Below, piece by piece: positions 1-5,788 of a stretch of 6,028 nucleotides of DNA. Origin of the DNA: Acidovorax delafieldii (GTDB lineage Bacteria > Pseudomonadota > Gammaproteobacteria > Burkholderiales > Burkholderiaceae_C). How positions within the stretch are numbered: the stretch's first letter is position 1; the number at the start of each line of letters is the position of its first letter. The position numbers and the translations under genes were made by a program. The notes beneath the pieces are model-generated. The model did no database searches and was not told the DNA's origin. It worked only from the letters and a program-made list of their open reading frames with translations. The stretch is from contig DCVY01000254.1 of the NCBI GenBank assembly GCA_002327945.1, positions 1 to 6,028 on the forward strand. Direction: 5' to 3'.

Positions 1-641
1 CCGGCCACGCCCATGCGCGAGGGCGCCACATCGGCCTTGGGCTTTTCGACGATGCGTTCAATGCGGATCAGCGGCCCGCCGGCGGGCTCGCCGGCCACGA
101 TGCCGTAGCGGTGCACCTGATCGAGCGGCACCTCCTGCACGGCAATCACCGAGCGCCCCTGCTGGCGAAACGCGGCGGCCATCTGCGCCAGCACGGGTTC
201 GCCGCCGGGCGGGCCCACCATCAGGTCGTCGGCCAGCAGCACGGCAAAGGGTTCGTTGCTCACCAGCGCCTCGGCGCACAGCACGGCATGGCCCAGCCCC
301 AAAGAGCGTGGCTGGCGCACGAAGGCGCAGTCCATGTCGTCGGGCTGGATGGAGTGCACCAGCTCCAGCAGTTCCTTTTTGCCGGCTGCTTCCAGTTCGG
401 CCTCCAGCTCGTAGGCGGTGTCGAAATGGTCTTCGATGGCGCGCTTGCTGCGACCGGTCACAAAGATCATGTGGCGAATGCCGGCAGCGTAGGCTTCTTC
501 CACTGCATACTGGATCAGTGGCTTGTCCACCACGGGCAGCATTTCCTTGGGGCTGGCCTTGGTGGCAGGCAGAAAGCGCGTGCCCAGGCCCGCCACAGGA
601 AACACGGCTTTGCGAACGGGAGTGTTGCTGGGTTGAATCAT
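1..641 (-). CDS. galU: UTP--glucose-1-phosphate uridylyltransferase, 5' part (runs off the left edge)
   Basis: This cytoplasmic enzyme joins UTP and glucose-1-phosphate to give UDP-glucose and pyrophosphate, feeding capsule, LPS and other sugar-nucleotide pathways. Reading from ATG at 641-639 gives 213 codons with no stop before the edge, about three quarters of the roughly 290-300 residues usual for the family. The N-terminal nucleotidyltransferase signature is intact: [13 protein letters not shown] at residues 16-28, followed by [11 protein letters not shown] (31-41). LLADD at 135-139 carries the metal-binding Asp region. RYGIV (178-182) and [16 protein letters not shown] (198-213) are typical of GalU. 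The start is well placed because the conserved [12 protein letters not shown] block begins only 10 residues in. No strong Shine-Dalgarno sequence precedes it. The valS stop lies 33 bp upstream on the same strand, so co-transcription with valS is likely. The missing C-terminal part lies to the left of the window. Confidence 0.96.
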   Translation of the reverse strand, partial: MIQPSNTPVRKAVFPVAGLGTRFLPATKASPKEMLPVVDKPLIQYAVEEAYAAGIRHMIFVTGRSKRAIEDHFDTAYELEAELEAAGKKELLELVHSIQPDDMDCAFVRQPRSLGLGHAVLCAEALVSNEPFAVLLADDLMVGPPGGEPVLAQMAAAFRQQGRSVIAVQEVPLDQVHRYGIVAGEPAGGPLIRIERIVEKPKADVAPSRMGVA

Positions 642-674
642 GGTACGTTTGTGAAGTGGGTGATGAAAACCGGC

Positions 675-3596
675 TTATCCCAGGCGGGCCAGCTGGTCGC
701 GCAGGCGGGTGAGGGTGGTGCCAAAGTCGGCCACGCGTTTTTTCTCCTGGTCGATCACGGCGGCGGGTGCCTTGGCCACGAAGGCTTCATTGCCGAGCTT
801 GGCGTTGGCCTTGGTGATTTCGCCGTCGATGCGGACGATTTCCTTGGACAGGCGGGCCTTTTCGGCGGCCACGTCAATTTCCATGTGCAGGCACAGGCGG
901 GCCTCGCCCACTATCGCCACGGGCGCGGCCTGGGCGGCGGCGGCCCATGCGGCTTCGTCGTCGAACACTTTCACTTCGCTCAGCTTGGCCAGGGCCTGCA
1001 GCACCGGGGCCACGTTGTGCATGAAGGCGGTGTCGCCCACGGTGAACAGCGGCAGGCGCGTGGCGGGCGACACATTCATTTCGCCGCGCAGCGTGCGGCA
1101 GGCGTCCACCAGGGCCTTGACGCGGCCCATGTGGGCGATGGATTCTTCGTCGATTTTCTCGGGCTGGGCTTCGGGGTAGCGGGCAATGCTGACCGACTCA
1201 CCCTTCAACCCCGCCACGGGTGCCACTTTTTGCCACAGTTCTTCGGTGATGAACGGAATGATCGGGTGGGCCAGGCGCAGGATGGCTTCGAGCGTGCGGA
1301 TCAGCGTGCGGCGCGTGGCGCGGGTTTGGGCCCGACCGGCTTGCTGGTCTTGCATGGTCATGCCGGTCTGGATCTGCACCTTGGCGATCTCCAGGTACCA
1401 GTCGCAGAACTCGTTCCAGACGAAGTCGTAAATGGTGTTGGCCACGTTGTCGAGGCGGTATTCGGCAAAGCCCTTGGCCACTTCGGTCTCGACTTTTTGC
1501 AGCTGCGAGCTGATCCAGCGGTCGCACTGGCTGAAGTCCAGATAGCCCTCGAACGCGCCGCCAGGTTGGCACTCGGCCTGGGTGTGTTCTTGCAGGCCGC
1601 AATCCTGGCCTTCGCAGTTCATCAGCACAAAGCGGCTGGCGTTCCAGAGCTTGTTGCAGAAGTTGCGGTAGCCCTCGCATCGCTTGCTGTCAAAGTTGAT
1701 GCTGCGGCCCAGGGATGCCAGCGCAGCAAAGGTGAAGCGCAATGCATCGGCACCATAGGCCGGAATGCCCTCAGGGAATTCTTTTTGCGTGTTCTTGCGC
1801 ACTTGGGGCGCGGTCTCGGGCTTGCGCAGGCCGGTGGTGCGCTTGTCAAGCAGGGGCTCCAGCGCAATGCCGTCGATCAGGTCCACCGGGTCGAGCACGT
1901 TGCCTTCGCTCTTGCTCATCTTCTTGCCCTGCGCATCGCGCACCAGCCCGTGGATGTAAACGTGCTTGAACGGCACCCGGCCCGTGAAATGCGTGGTCAT
2001 CATGATCATCCGGGCGACCCAGAAGAAGATGATGTCGTAGCCCGTCACCAGCACGCTGCTGGGCAGGTAGAGGTTGTAGTCGTCGGTCTCGGCCGTGCCC
2101 TGTTCGGGCCAGCCCATGGTAGAGAAGGGAACCAGCGCGGACGAGTACCAGGTGTCGAGCACGTCTTCGTCGCGGCGCAGCTGCTTGCTTGGCGCCTTGG
2201 CCCGGGCCTCGGCCTCGTTGCGCGCCACGATCACGTTGCCGTCTTCGTCGTACCAGGCCGGAATCTGGTGGCCCCACCAGAGCTGGCGGCTGATGCACCA
2301 GTCCTGGATGTTGTTCATCCACTGGTTGTAGGTGTTGACCCAGTTCTCGGGCACAAAGCTCACTTCGCCGCTTTGCACTGCGTCGATGGCCTTTTGCGCG
2401 ATGCTCTTGCCTGTGGGGTCCTGGTTGCTCACCTTGCTCATGGCCACAAACCACTGGTCGGTGAGCATGGGCTCGACCACCTGGCCGGTACGGGTGCAAA
2501 TGGGCACCATGAGCTTGTGCTTCTTGGTCTCGATCAACAGGCCCAGGGCTTCGAGGTCGGCTACGACGGCCTTGCGCGCCACGAAGCGGTCCATGCCCTG
2601 GTATTTGGCGGGTGCGTTCTCGTTGACGGTGGCCTGCAGCGTCAGCACGCAGATCATGGGCAACTGGTGGCGCTGGCCGACTTGGTAGTCGTTTTGGTCG
2701 TGCGCGGGCGTGACCTTGACCACGCCGGTGCCGAATTCCTTGTCCACGTAGTCGTCGGCAATCACCGGAATCTGGCGATCGCACAGCGGCAGATTCACCA
2801 TCTGGCCAATCAGGTGCCTGTAGCGCTCGTCCTCGGGGTGCACCATCACGGCCACGTCGCCCAGCATGGTTTCGGGGCGGGTGGTGGCCACCACCAGCTG
2901 GCCCGAACCATCGGCCAATGGGTAGGCGATGTGCCACAGCGAGCCGTCTTTTTCTTCGTTCTCGACTTCCAGGTCCGACACGGCGGACTGCAGCTTCGGG
3001 TCCCAGTTCACCAGGCGCTTGCCACGGTAGATCAGGCCCTGCTCGTACAGGCGCACAAAGGTCTCGGTCACCACCTTGCTGAGCTTGTCGTCCATGGTGA
3101 AGTATTCACGGCTCCAGTCCACGCTGTCGCCCATGCGGCGCATCTGCGTGGTGATGGTGTTGCCCGATTTTTCCTTCCACTCCCACACCTTGGCGACGAA
3201 GTTCTTGCGCGCCTCGGGGGGTGTGGGGCCCATGTCGTGGCGGCTGATGCCTTGCTCTTGCAGCTGGCGCTCCACCACGATCTGCGTGGCAATGCCCGCG
3301 TGGTCGGTGCCGGGCACCCAGACCGTGTTGTGACCGCGCATGCGGTGGTAGCGCGTGAGGCTGTCCATGATGGTCTGGTTGAACGCATGGCCCATGTGCA
3401 GCGTGCCGGTCACATTGGGCGGCGGCAGCTGGATGCAGAACGCGGGCTGGCCTGCCTGGGGCGCGCCCGTGCCTCGAAAGCCGCCCGCGCCATAGCCGCG
3501 GCGCTCCCACTCGGTGCCCCAGTGGGCTTCCAGGGCGGCGGGTTCGAAGGACTTGGAGAGGCTGTCGAGGCCGGGTTGTGCAGTGGTGTCGCTCAT
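675..3596 (-). CDS. valS: Valyl-tRNA synthetase (class I, with editing domain)
   Basis: ValS charges tRNA-Val with valine in the cytoplasm and hydrolyses mischarged Thr-tRNA-Val. The protein is 973 residues, close to the approximately 950 of E. coli ValS. Class I signatures are intact: [13 protein letters not shown] ends at residue 70 (HIGH-type motif HMGH, 67-70) and KKMSKSEGN carries KMSKS at 559-563. The CP1 editing domain is marked by TTRPET (238-243) and by [12 protein letters not shown] (289-300), which includes the family's editing aspartate. [16 protein letters not shown] (433-448) is a synthetase core block. The anticodon-binding helical domain follows at about 690-850. A charged C-terminal coiled coil, the tRNA-binding arm, spans about 905-973. 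The ATG at 3596-3594 is chosen because the family-typical [13 protein letters not shown] begins at residue 14. No strong ribosome binding site is visible. galU follows 33 bp downstream. A hairpin resembling a terminator lies 20 bp upstream of the start. The protein itself shows nothing unusual. Confidence 0.98.
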   Translation of the reverse strand: MSDTTAQPGLDSLSKSFEPAALEAHWGTEWERRGYGAGGFRGTGAPQAGQPAFCIQLPPPNVTGTLHMGHAFNQTIMDSLTRYHRMRGHNTVWVPGTDHAGIATQIVVERQLQEQGISRHDMGPTPPEARKNFVAKVWEWKEKSGNTITTQMRRMGDSVDWSREYFTMDDKLSKVVTETFVRLYEQGLIYRGKRLVNWDPKLQSAVSDLEVENEEKDGSLWHIAYPLADGSGQLVVATTRPETMLGDVAVMVHPEDERYRHLIGQMVNLPLCDRQIPVIADDYVDKEFGTGVVKVTPAHDQNDYQVGQRHQLPMICVLTLQATVNENAPAKYQGMDRFVARKAVVADLEALGLLIETKKHKLMVPICTRTGQVVEPMLTDQWFVAMSKVSNQDPTGKSIAQKAIDAVQSGEVSFVPENWVNTYNQWMNNIQDWCISRQLWWGHQIPAWYDEDGNVIVARNEAEARAKAPSKQLRRDEDVLDTWYSSALVPFSTMGWPEQGTAETDDYNLYLPSSVLVTGYDIIFFWVARMIMMTTHFTGRVPFKHVYIHGLVRDAQGKKMSKSEGNVLDPVDLIDGIALEPLLDKRTTGLRKPETAPQVRKNTQKEFPEGIPAYGADALRFTFAALASLGRSINFDSKRCEGYRNFCNKLWNASRFVLMNCEGQDCGLQEHTQAECQPGGAFEGYLDFSQCDRWISSQLQKVETEVAKGFAEYRLDNVANTIYDFVWNEFCDWYLEIAKVQIQTGMTMQDQQAGRAQTRATRRTLIRTLEAILRLAHPIIPFITEELWQKVAPVAGLKGESVSIARYPEAQPEKIDEESIAHMGRVKALVDACRTLRGEMNVSPATRLPLFTVGDTAFMHNVAPVLQALAKLSEVKVFDDEAAWAAAAQAAPVAIVGEARLCLHMEIDVAAEKARLSKEIVRIDGEITKANAKLGNEAFVAKAPAAVIDQEKKRVADFGTTLTRLRDQLARLG

Positions 3597-3615
3597 GGCG
3601 GAATCGCAAATGAAA

Positions 3616-3638
3616 ACGGCATCCCCAAAGGATGCCGT
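3616..3638 (-). terminator. Terminator-like hairpin in the valS leader (possible attenuator)
   Basis: Arms ACGGCATCC (3616-3624) and GGATGCCGT (3630-3638) are perfect 9-bp complements around a 5-nt loop. On the minus strand the hairpin is followed by TTTTCATTT, a short and interrupted U-tract. The plus-strand side has no T-run, so termination would act on transcription toward valS. It sits only 20 bp before the valS ATG. It could be the end of the oxygenase transcript, an attenuator for valS, or a leader structure without termination activity. The hairpin itself is certain; its function is inferred. Confidence 0.45.
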
Positions 3639-3665
3639 CAGGTTGACTGGAGGCGGGATGCAATG

Positions 3666-3671
3666 ATTTTA
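3666..3671 (-). promoter_or_regulatory. Probable -10 element of the valS promoter
   Basis: The minus strand reads CCGGTAAAATCATTG, with TAAAAT as a good -10 match (5 of 6 to TATAAT). Transcription would begin near 3660, giving a leader of about 64 nt that contains the 3616-3638 hairpin. The hexamer at 17-bp spacing (CTCCGT) is not a recognisable -35. A closely similar CCTAAAATC precedes xseB in this window, which supports a shared local promoter style. Confidence 0.45.
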
Positions 3672-3751
3672 CCGGCCCACCCACACAGACGGAGCACGCC
3701 TGGCCATTTTGGATGCTTTCGGCCGCTGGCGCTCTGCCCGTGAGCACTGCG

Positions 3752-3770
3752 AGCTATTCAATGGGGAGCG
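3752..3770. repeat. Short intergenic repeat, copy A
   Basis: The plus strand reads AGCTATTCAATGGGGAGCG. It matches copy B at 3846-3864 if two single-base gaps are allowed. Next to it, GAGCAC (3742-3747 area) and GCGCTC form an imperfect stem around a 7-nt loop. The surrounding bases resemble, from memory, degenerate members of a short AGCTATT / AGCGCT-rich repeat scattered between genes in Comamonadaceae. That family assignment is not proven here. Confidence 0.4.
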
Positions 3771-3845
3771 AATATGCCGTGTCCGCAGCGAACTTCAAGC
3801 AGTTGTTGGTGGGTGGCCTCTATACCTTGATGAGCGTGTTTCGCC

Positions 3846-3864
3846 AGCTATTGCAATGGGAGCG
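3846..3864. repeat. Short intergenic repeat, copy B
   Basis: The plus strand reads AGCTATTGCAATGGGAGCG, in the same orientation as copy A and starting 94 bp from it. AGCTATT, CAATGGG and AGCG are shared in order. The copy is preceded by CGCC, and a 5-bp-arm hairpin (AGCGC / GCGCT, 3861-3874) begins at its right end. Confidence 0.4.
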
Positions 3865-3907
3865 CCTGCGCGCTGTCGGGTGTATTGGATGCGTTTGGGC
3901 GCCGTAT

Positions 3908-5047
3908 TCAGGCCTTTGGCGCTGCCGTGCCCATGGTCGCGCGGTACCATTCATGAAAGTGCTGCATGCCGTCTTCCATGGGGCTCTGGTAAGGGCCCAC
4001 TTCGTTGTCACCACGCGCCAGCAGGGCCTTGCGGCCGGCGTCCATGCGCTCGCCAATCTCATCGTCCTCGATGCAGGTTTCCATGTAGGCGGCCTTTTGC
4101 GCCTCGACAAATTCGCGCTCGAAGGCCGCGATTTCCTCGGGGTAGTAAAACTCCACCATGTTCAGCGTCTTGGTGGGGCTGATCGGGTGCAGCGTGGACA
4201 CGGTGAGCACATGCGGGTACCACTCGACCATGATGTGCGGATACAGCGTGAGCCAGATGGCGCCGTGCCTGGGCGGCTTGCCACCCCGGTAGGCCAGCAG
4301 CGCCTCGTGCCAGCGTTCGTACACGGGGCTGCCCGCCTTGCCCAGGCGGTTGGCCACGCCCACGGTCTGCACCGAGTAGTTCTTGCCCAGCTCCCAGCGC
4401 AAGTCGTCACAGGTGACGAAGCTGCCCAGGCCGGGGTGGAAGGGGCCGACGTGGTAGTCCTCCAGATAGACCTCGATGAAGGTCTTCCAGTTGTAGTTGC
4501 ACTCATGCAGCTCGATGTGGTCCAGCACATAGCCATCGAAGTCGAGGTCGGAGCGCGGGCCCATCTGGGCCAGGTCGGCGGCCACGTCATAGCCGTTGTC
4601 TTCAAACAGCAAGCCGTTCCACTCGCGCAGCTTGTAGTTGTTGAGGTTCAGGCACGGGTCGTGCGCGAAATGTGGCGCGCCCAGCAACTCGCCGCTGGCC
4701 TTGTAGGTCCAGCGGTGCAGGGGGCACACAATGTTGCCACCCGCGCTGCCCTTTTGCTGGGTGTTCAGCGAGCCACGGCCCTTGAGCATGACTGCCTGGC
4801 GGTGGCGGCAGACGTTGGAGATCAGCTCCACGCCGCCCTGGGCGTTGCGTACCAGTGTGCGCCCCTCGCCCTCCTGGGGCAGGGCATGGTAGTCGCCCGG
4901 ATTGGGCACGGAAAGCTGGTGCCCCACATAGCGGGGCCCGCGCTGGAAGATGGTTTCCAATTCGCGCTGGAACAGCGCTTCGTCAAAGTAGCTTGAAACT
5001 GGTAGTTGGCTTGCGGCCTGCTGCAGTCGAAGACTTAAATCAGACAT
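3908..5047 (-). CDS. Rieske [2Fe-2S] non-heme iron oxygenase, alpha-subunit type
   Basis: This is a 379-residue oxygenase with an N-terminal Rieske domain and a C-terminal mononuclear iron domain. Such enzymes use reducing equivalents from a separate reductase to activate O2 for hydroxylation, demethylation or similar reactions. The Rieske ligands are C80-x-H82 (NVCRHRQAV) and C108-x2-H111 (CPLHRW). The catalytic iron site is NWKTFIEVYLEDYHVGPFH (186-204), with H199 and H204. The residue in the usual bridging-Asp position is E196, giving E-x2-H-x4-H. The third ligand is probably D328 in ETCIEDDEIGERMDAG. The gap H82 to C108 holds 25 residues, longer than the 15-17 common in the superfamily. 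The ATG at 5047 has a weak AGG about 6-7 nt upstream. No beta subunit, ferredoxin or reductase gene is nearby, so its electron donor must be encoded elsewhere. The substrate is unknown. It is divergent to xseB-ispA and has a structured leader. Confidence 0.93.
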   Translation of the reverse strand: MSDLSLRLQQAASQLPVSSYFDEALFQRELETIFQRGPRYVGHQLSVPNPGDYHALPQEGEGRTLVRNAQGGVELISNVCRHRQAVMLKGRGSLNTQQKGSAGGNIVCPLHRWTYKASGELLGAPHFAHDPCLNLNNYKLREWNGLLFEDNGYDVAADLAQMGPRSDLDFDGYVLDHIELHECNYNWKTFIEVYLEDYHVGPFHPGLGSFVTCDDLRWELGKNYSVQTVGVANRLGKAGSPVYERWHEALLAYRGGKPPRHGAIWLTLYPHIMVEWYPHVLTVSTLHPISPTKTLNMVEFYYPEEIAAFEREFVEAQKAAYMETCIEDDEIGERMDAGRKALLARGDNEVGPYQSPMEDGMQHFHEWYRATMGTAAPKA

Positions 5048-5066
5048 GGGTGACCTGACCTAAAGA

Positions 5067-5095
5067 CTCCCCACAGGGAGGTGCGCCGGGGCGCA
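5067..5095 (-). promoter_or_regulatory. Two hairpins in the leader of the Rieske oxygenase gene
   Basis: TGCGCC (5082-5087) and GGCGCA (5090-5095) are perfect complements that extend outward to 9 bp with one mismatch. The direct loop is only 2 nt, so the innermost pair must open. CTCCC (5067-5071) pairs with GGGAG (5076-5080) around a 4-nt loop. Both lie between the terminator-like hairpin and the ATG at 5047. The region around the weak ribosome binding site, with the tandem AGGTC AGGTC at about 5063-5052, is left outside the stems. The structures are visible; a regulatory role is inferred. Confidence 0.4.
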
Positions 5096-5109
5096 TCTGG
5101 AAAAAAAGA

Positions 5110-5134
5110 AGCCGGCTAGGATGGGTAGCCGGCT
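5110..5134 (-). terminator. Intrinsic-terminator-shaped hairpin upstream of the Rieske gene
   Basis: Arms AGCCGGCTA (5110-5118) and TAGCCGGCT (5126-5134) are perfect 9-bp GC-rich complements around a 7-nt loop. On the minus strand the stem is followed by TCTTTTTTT (down to 5101), a good U-tract. This is the classic shape of a Rho-independent terminator acting on minus-strand transcription. It lies between the best promoter candidate (TATAAT at 5153-5148) and the oxygenase start codon, 62 bp ahead of the ATG. It would therefore either attenuate oxygenase expression or end a very short transcript. Confidence 0.65.
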
Positions 5135-5158
5135 CGACGGGGATGGGATTATAGCCGG
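5119..5158. repeat. Direct duplication overlapping hairpin and -10 box
   Basis: On the plus strand GGATGGG-TAGCCGG (5119-5132) recurs as GGATGGG-ATTA-TAGCCGG (5141-5158). The second copy is the same except for an inserted ATTA. Those four bases complete the ATTATA that reads TATAAT on the minus strand. The repeat is directly visible; its origin by local duplication is inferred. Confidence 0.55.
5148..5153 (-). promoter_or_regulatory. Perfect TATAAT -10 box, probable Rieske gene promoter
   Basis: The minus strand reads CCGGCTATAATCCC, with a perfect TATAAT. No -35 match is seen at 16-18 bp spacing (GTGCGG, GGTGCG, GGGTGC). Transcription would start near 5141, about 94 nt before the oxygenase ATG. 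The first 31 nt or so of the RNA would then fold into the terminator-shaped hairpin. Confidence 0.5.
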
Positions 5159-5314
5159 TGGGGTTATTTCCGCACCCCCCTTGCGTGTATTGCCGGTCAA
5201 GGCAGGAAAAACGGCCGCCGCCTGGGGAATGACCCGCATGGCCCGCATGGCCCGCGCGCGTCTGTGGTGGTGCGGATCGGGATGGGCCGCAAGGCGTCTT
5301 TTTGCAGCCAATAA

Positions 5315-5335
5315 GCCAATAGCCGGGCTATTGGC
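5315..5335. promoter_or_regulatory. Near-perfect palindrome, possible operator or hairpin
   Basis: GCCAATAGCC (5315-5324) and GGCTATTGGC (5326-5335) are exact complements around a single G. As DNA this is a 21-bp dyad suited to a dimeric regulator. As RNA it would be a stem of about 8-9 bp with a small GC loop. Neither side is followed by a T-run, so it is not an intrinsic terminator. A partial extra half, GCCAATAA, begins at 5307. Confidence 0.4.
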
Positions 5336-5502
5336 AAGAAAAGCAAGGCAGCAGACCGCCCGAGGCCGCGCTGCCACAGATCGCAGGGAGTTATGCAGGC
5401 CATCCCTGGCTTGGGGGGGCGGATGCCGCAGATGTTTGCGTCGCAACCTGCGTGCAAAGGCCTCCTGCGGTCGGGTGGCTTCGCCGCGCCAGGCGGTGCG
5501 CC

Positions 5503-5508
5503 TAAAAT
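5503..5508 (+). promoter_or_regulatory. Probable -10 element of the xseB-ispA promoter
   Basis: CGCCTAAAATCGCTCG carries TAAAAT 37 bp before the xseB ATG, predicting a start near 5514 and a leader of about 32 nt. The hexamer at 17-bp spacing, TTCGCC (5480-5485), is a weak -35. The element makes a translation start upstream of 5503 unlikely. Confidence 0.5.
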
Positions 5509-5545
5509 CGCTCGTTTTACCCGCGCAACTTCTGCCGTCCTGCCC

Positions 5546-5788
5546 ATGCCCAAGGCCTCTGCCTCCAACGCCCCGCCCGCCGAACCTGCCAGCTATGAAG
5601 CGGCGCTGGAAGAGCTGGAGCAGCTCGTGGGCCGTATCGAGTCGGGCCAGCTGCCGCTGGATCAGATGCTGGCCGGCTACCAGCGCGGGGCCGCCCTGCT
5701 GGCCTTTTGCCGTCACCGGCTCGATGCGGTGCAGGACCAGATCAAGGTGCTTGATGAAGGCACGCTGCAGCCATGGACACAGGAATGA
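5546..5788 (+). CDS. xseB: Exodeoxyribonuclease VII small subunit
   Basis: XseB is the small helical subunit that binds several copies to XseA, forming exonuclease VII. That enzyme degrades single-stranded DNA to oligonucleotides in both directions. The protein is 80 residues, the usual size. The family core is clear: [19 protein letters not shown] (16-34), [13 protein letters not shown] (36-48), then a second helix ending in [14 protein letters not shown] (59-72). Residues 1-15 are a low-complexity Ala/Pro-rich tail, common in this family. The frame stays open upstream to an ATG at 5393, but the ATG at 5546 fits family length and lies behind a TAAAAT box at 5503-5508. No clear Shine-Dalgarno sequence is seen. 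The gene end overlaps ispA, which points to translational coupling. xseA is not in the window. Confidence 0.95.
   Translation: MPKASASNAPPAEPASYEAALEELEQLVGRIESGQLPLDQMLAGYQRGAALLAFCRHRLDAVQDQIKVLDEGTLQPWTQE

Larger units (their letters stand above)
3597..3907. other. Intergenic gap between the Rieske oxygenase gene and valS
   Basis: These 311 bp carry no convincing gene. Open frames run across the region on both strands, but their translations do not resemble any family I know and they continue antisense into flanking genes. Base composition is visibly less GC-rich than the neighbouring coding sequence. Contents, read from valS upstream, are a 9-bp-arm hairpin at 3616-3638, a -10-like TAAAAT at 3671-3666, and two related 19-bp repeat copies at 3752-3770 and 3846-3864. 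A small 5-bp-arm hairpin at 3861-3874 lacks a T-tract and is a poor terminator for the oxygenase transcript. A 12-codon minus-strand mini-ORF (3707-3669) is discussed among the findings. Confidence 0.7.
5135..5545. other. Divergent intergenic region between the Rieske gene and xseB
   Basis: About 410 bp carry no gene I can support. Long open frames exist on both strands, but they look like products of high GC: Arg/Pro/Ala-rich, unlike known families, and overlapping xseB or ispA in the wrong frame. Besides the -10 boxes near each end, the region holds two tandem copies of the 9-mer CCCGCATGG (5233-5250) and a 10-bp-arm palindrome (5315-5335). It also holds a weak foldable stretch, with CCGCAG at 5426-5431 against CTGCGG at 5465-5470 and TTTGC at 5435-5439 against GCAAA at 5454-5458 inside it. 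The gap is long for two divergent housekeeping-type promoters. Confidence 0.6.

Noticed and set aside
3597..3671. A T-box riboswitch in front of valS
   Set aside because: T-boxes are typical of Firmicutes and need a longer leader with the conserved T-box sequence. The valS leader here is about 64 nt and lacks it.
111..3743. A 1210-codon plus-strand open frame antisense to galU and valS
   Set aside because: It is the complement of two well-identified genes and is rich in His, Gly, Leu and Val in the way antisense frames of GC3-biased genes are. It has no recognisable domain and its start lies inside galU. It is a composition artefact.
3713..4996. A 427-codon plus-strand open frame over the Rieske gene
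   Set aside because: It is antisense to the oxygenase gene for almost its whole length, with the same His/Val/Ala-rich composition. The stretch inside the intergenic gap matches no family I know.
5233..5250. Tandem CCCGCATGG copies as a CRISPR or iteron array
   Set aside because: There are only two 9-bp units with no spacers and no further copies. That is a minor tandem duplication.
5160..5500. A 6S RNA or another known structured RNA in the divergent gap
   Set aside because: I saw no long closing stem with a central bubble, no known riboswitch core and no terminator at a suitable place. The short stems present are compatible with chance.
5393..5545. A 51-residue N-terminal extension of XseB from the ATG at 5393
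   Set aside because: It would make XseB 131 residues, well above the family size, and has no conserved character. A -10 box at 5503-5508 lies inside it.
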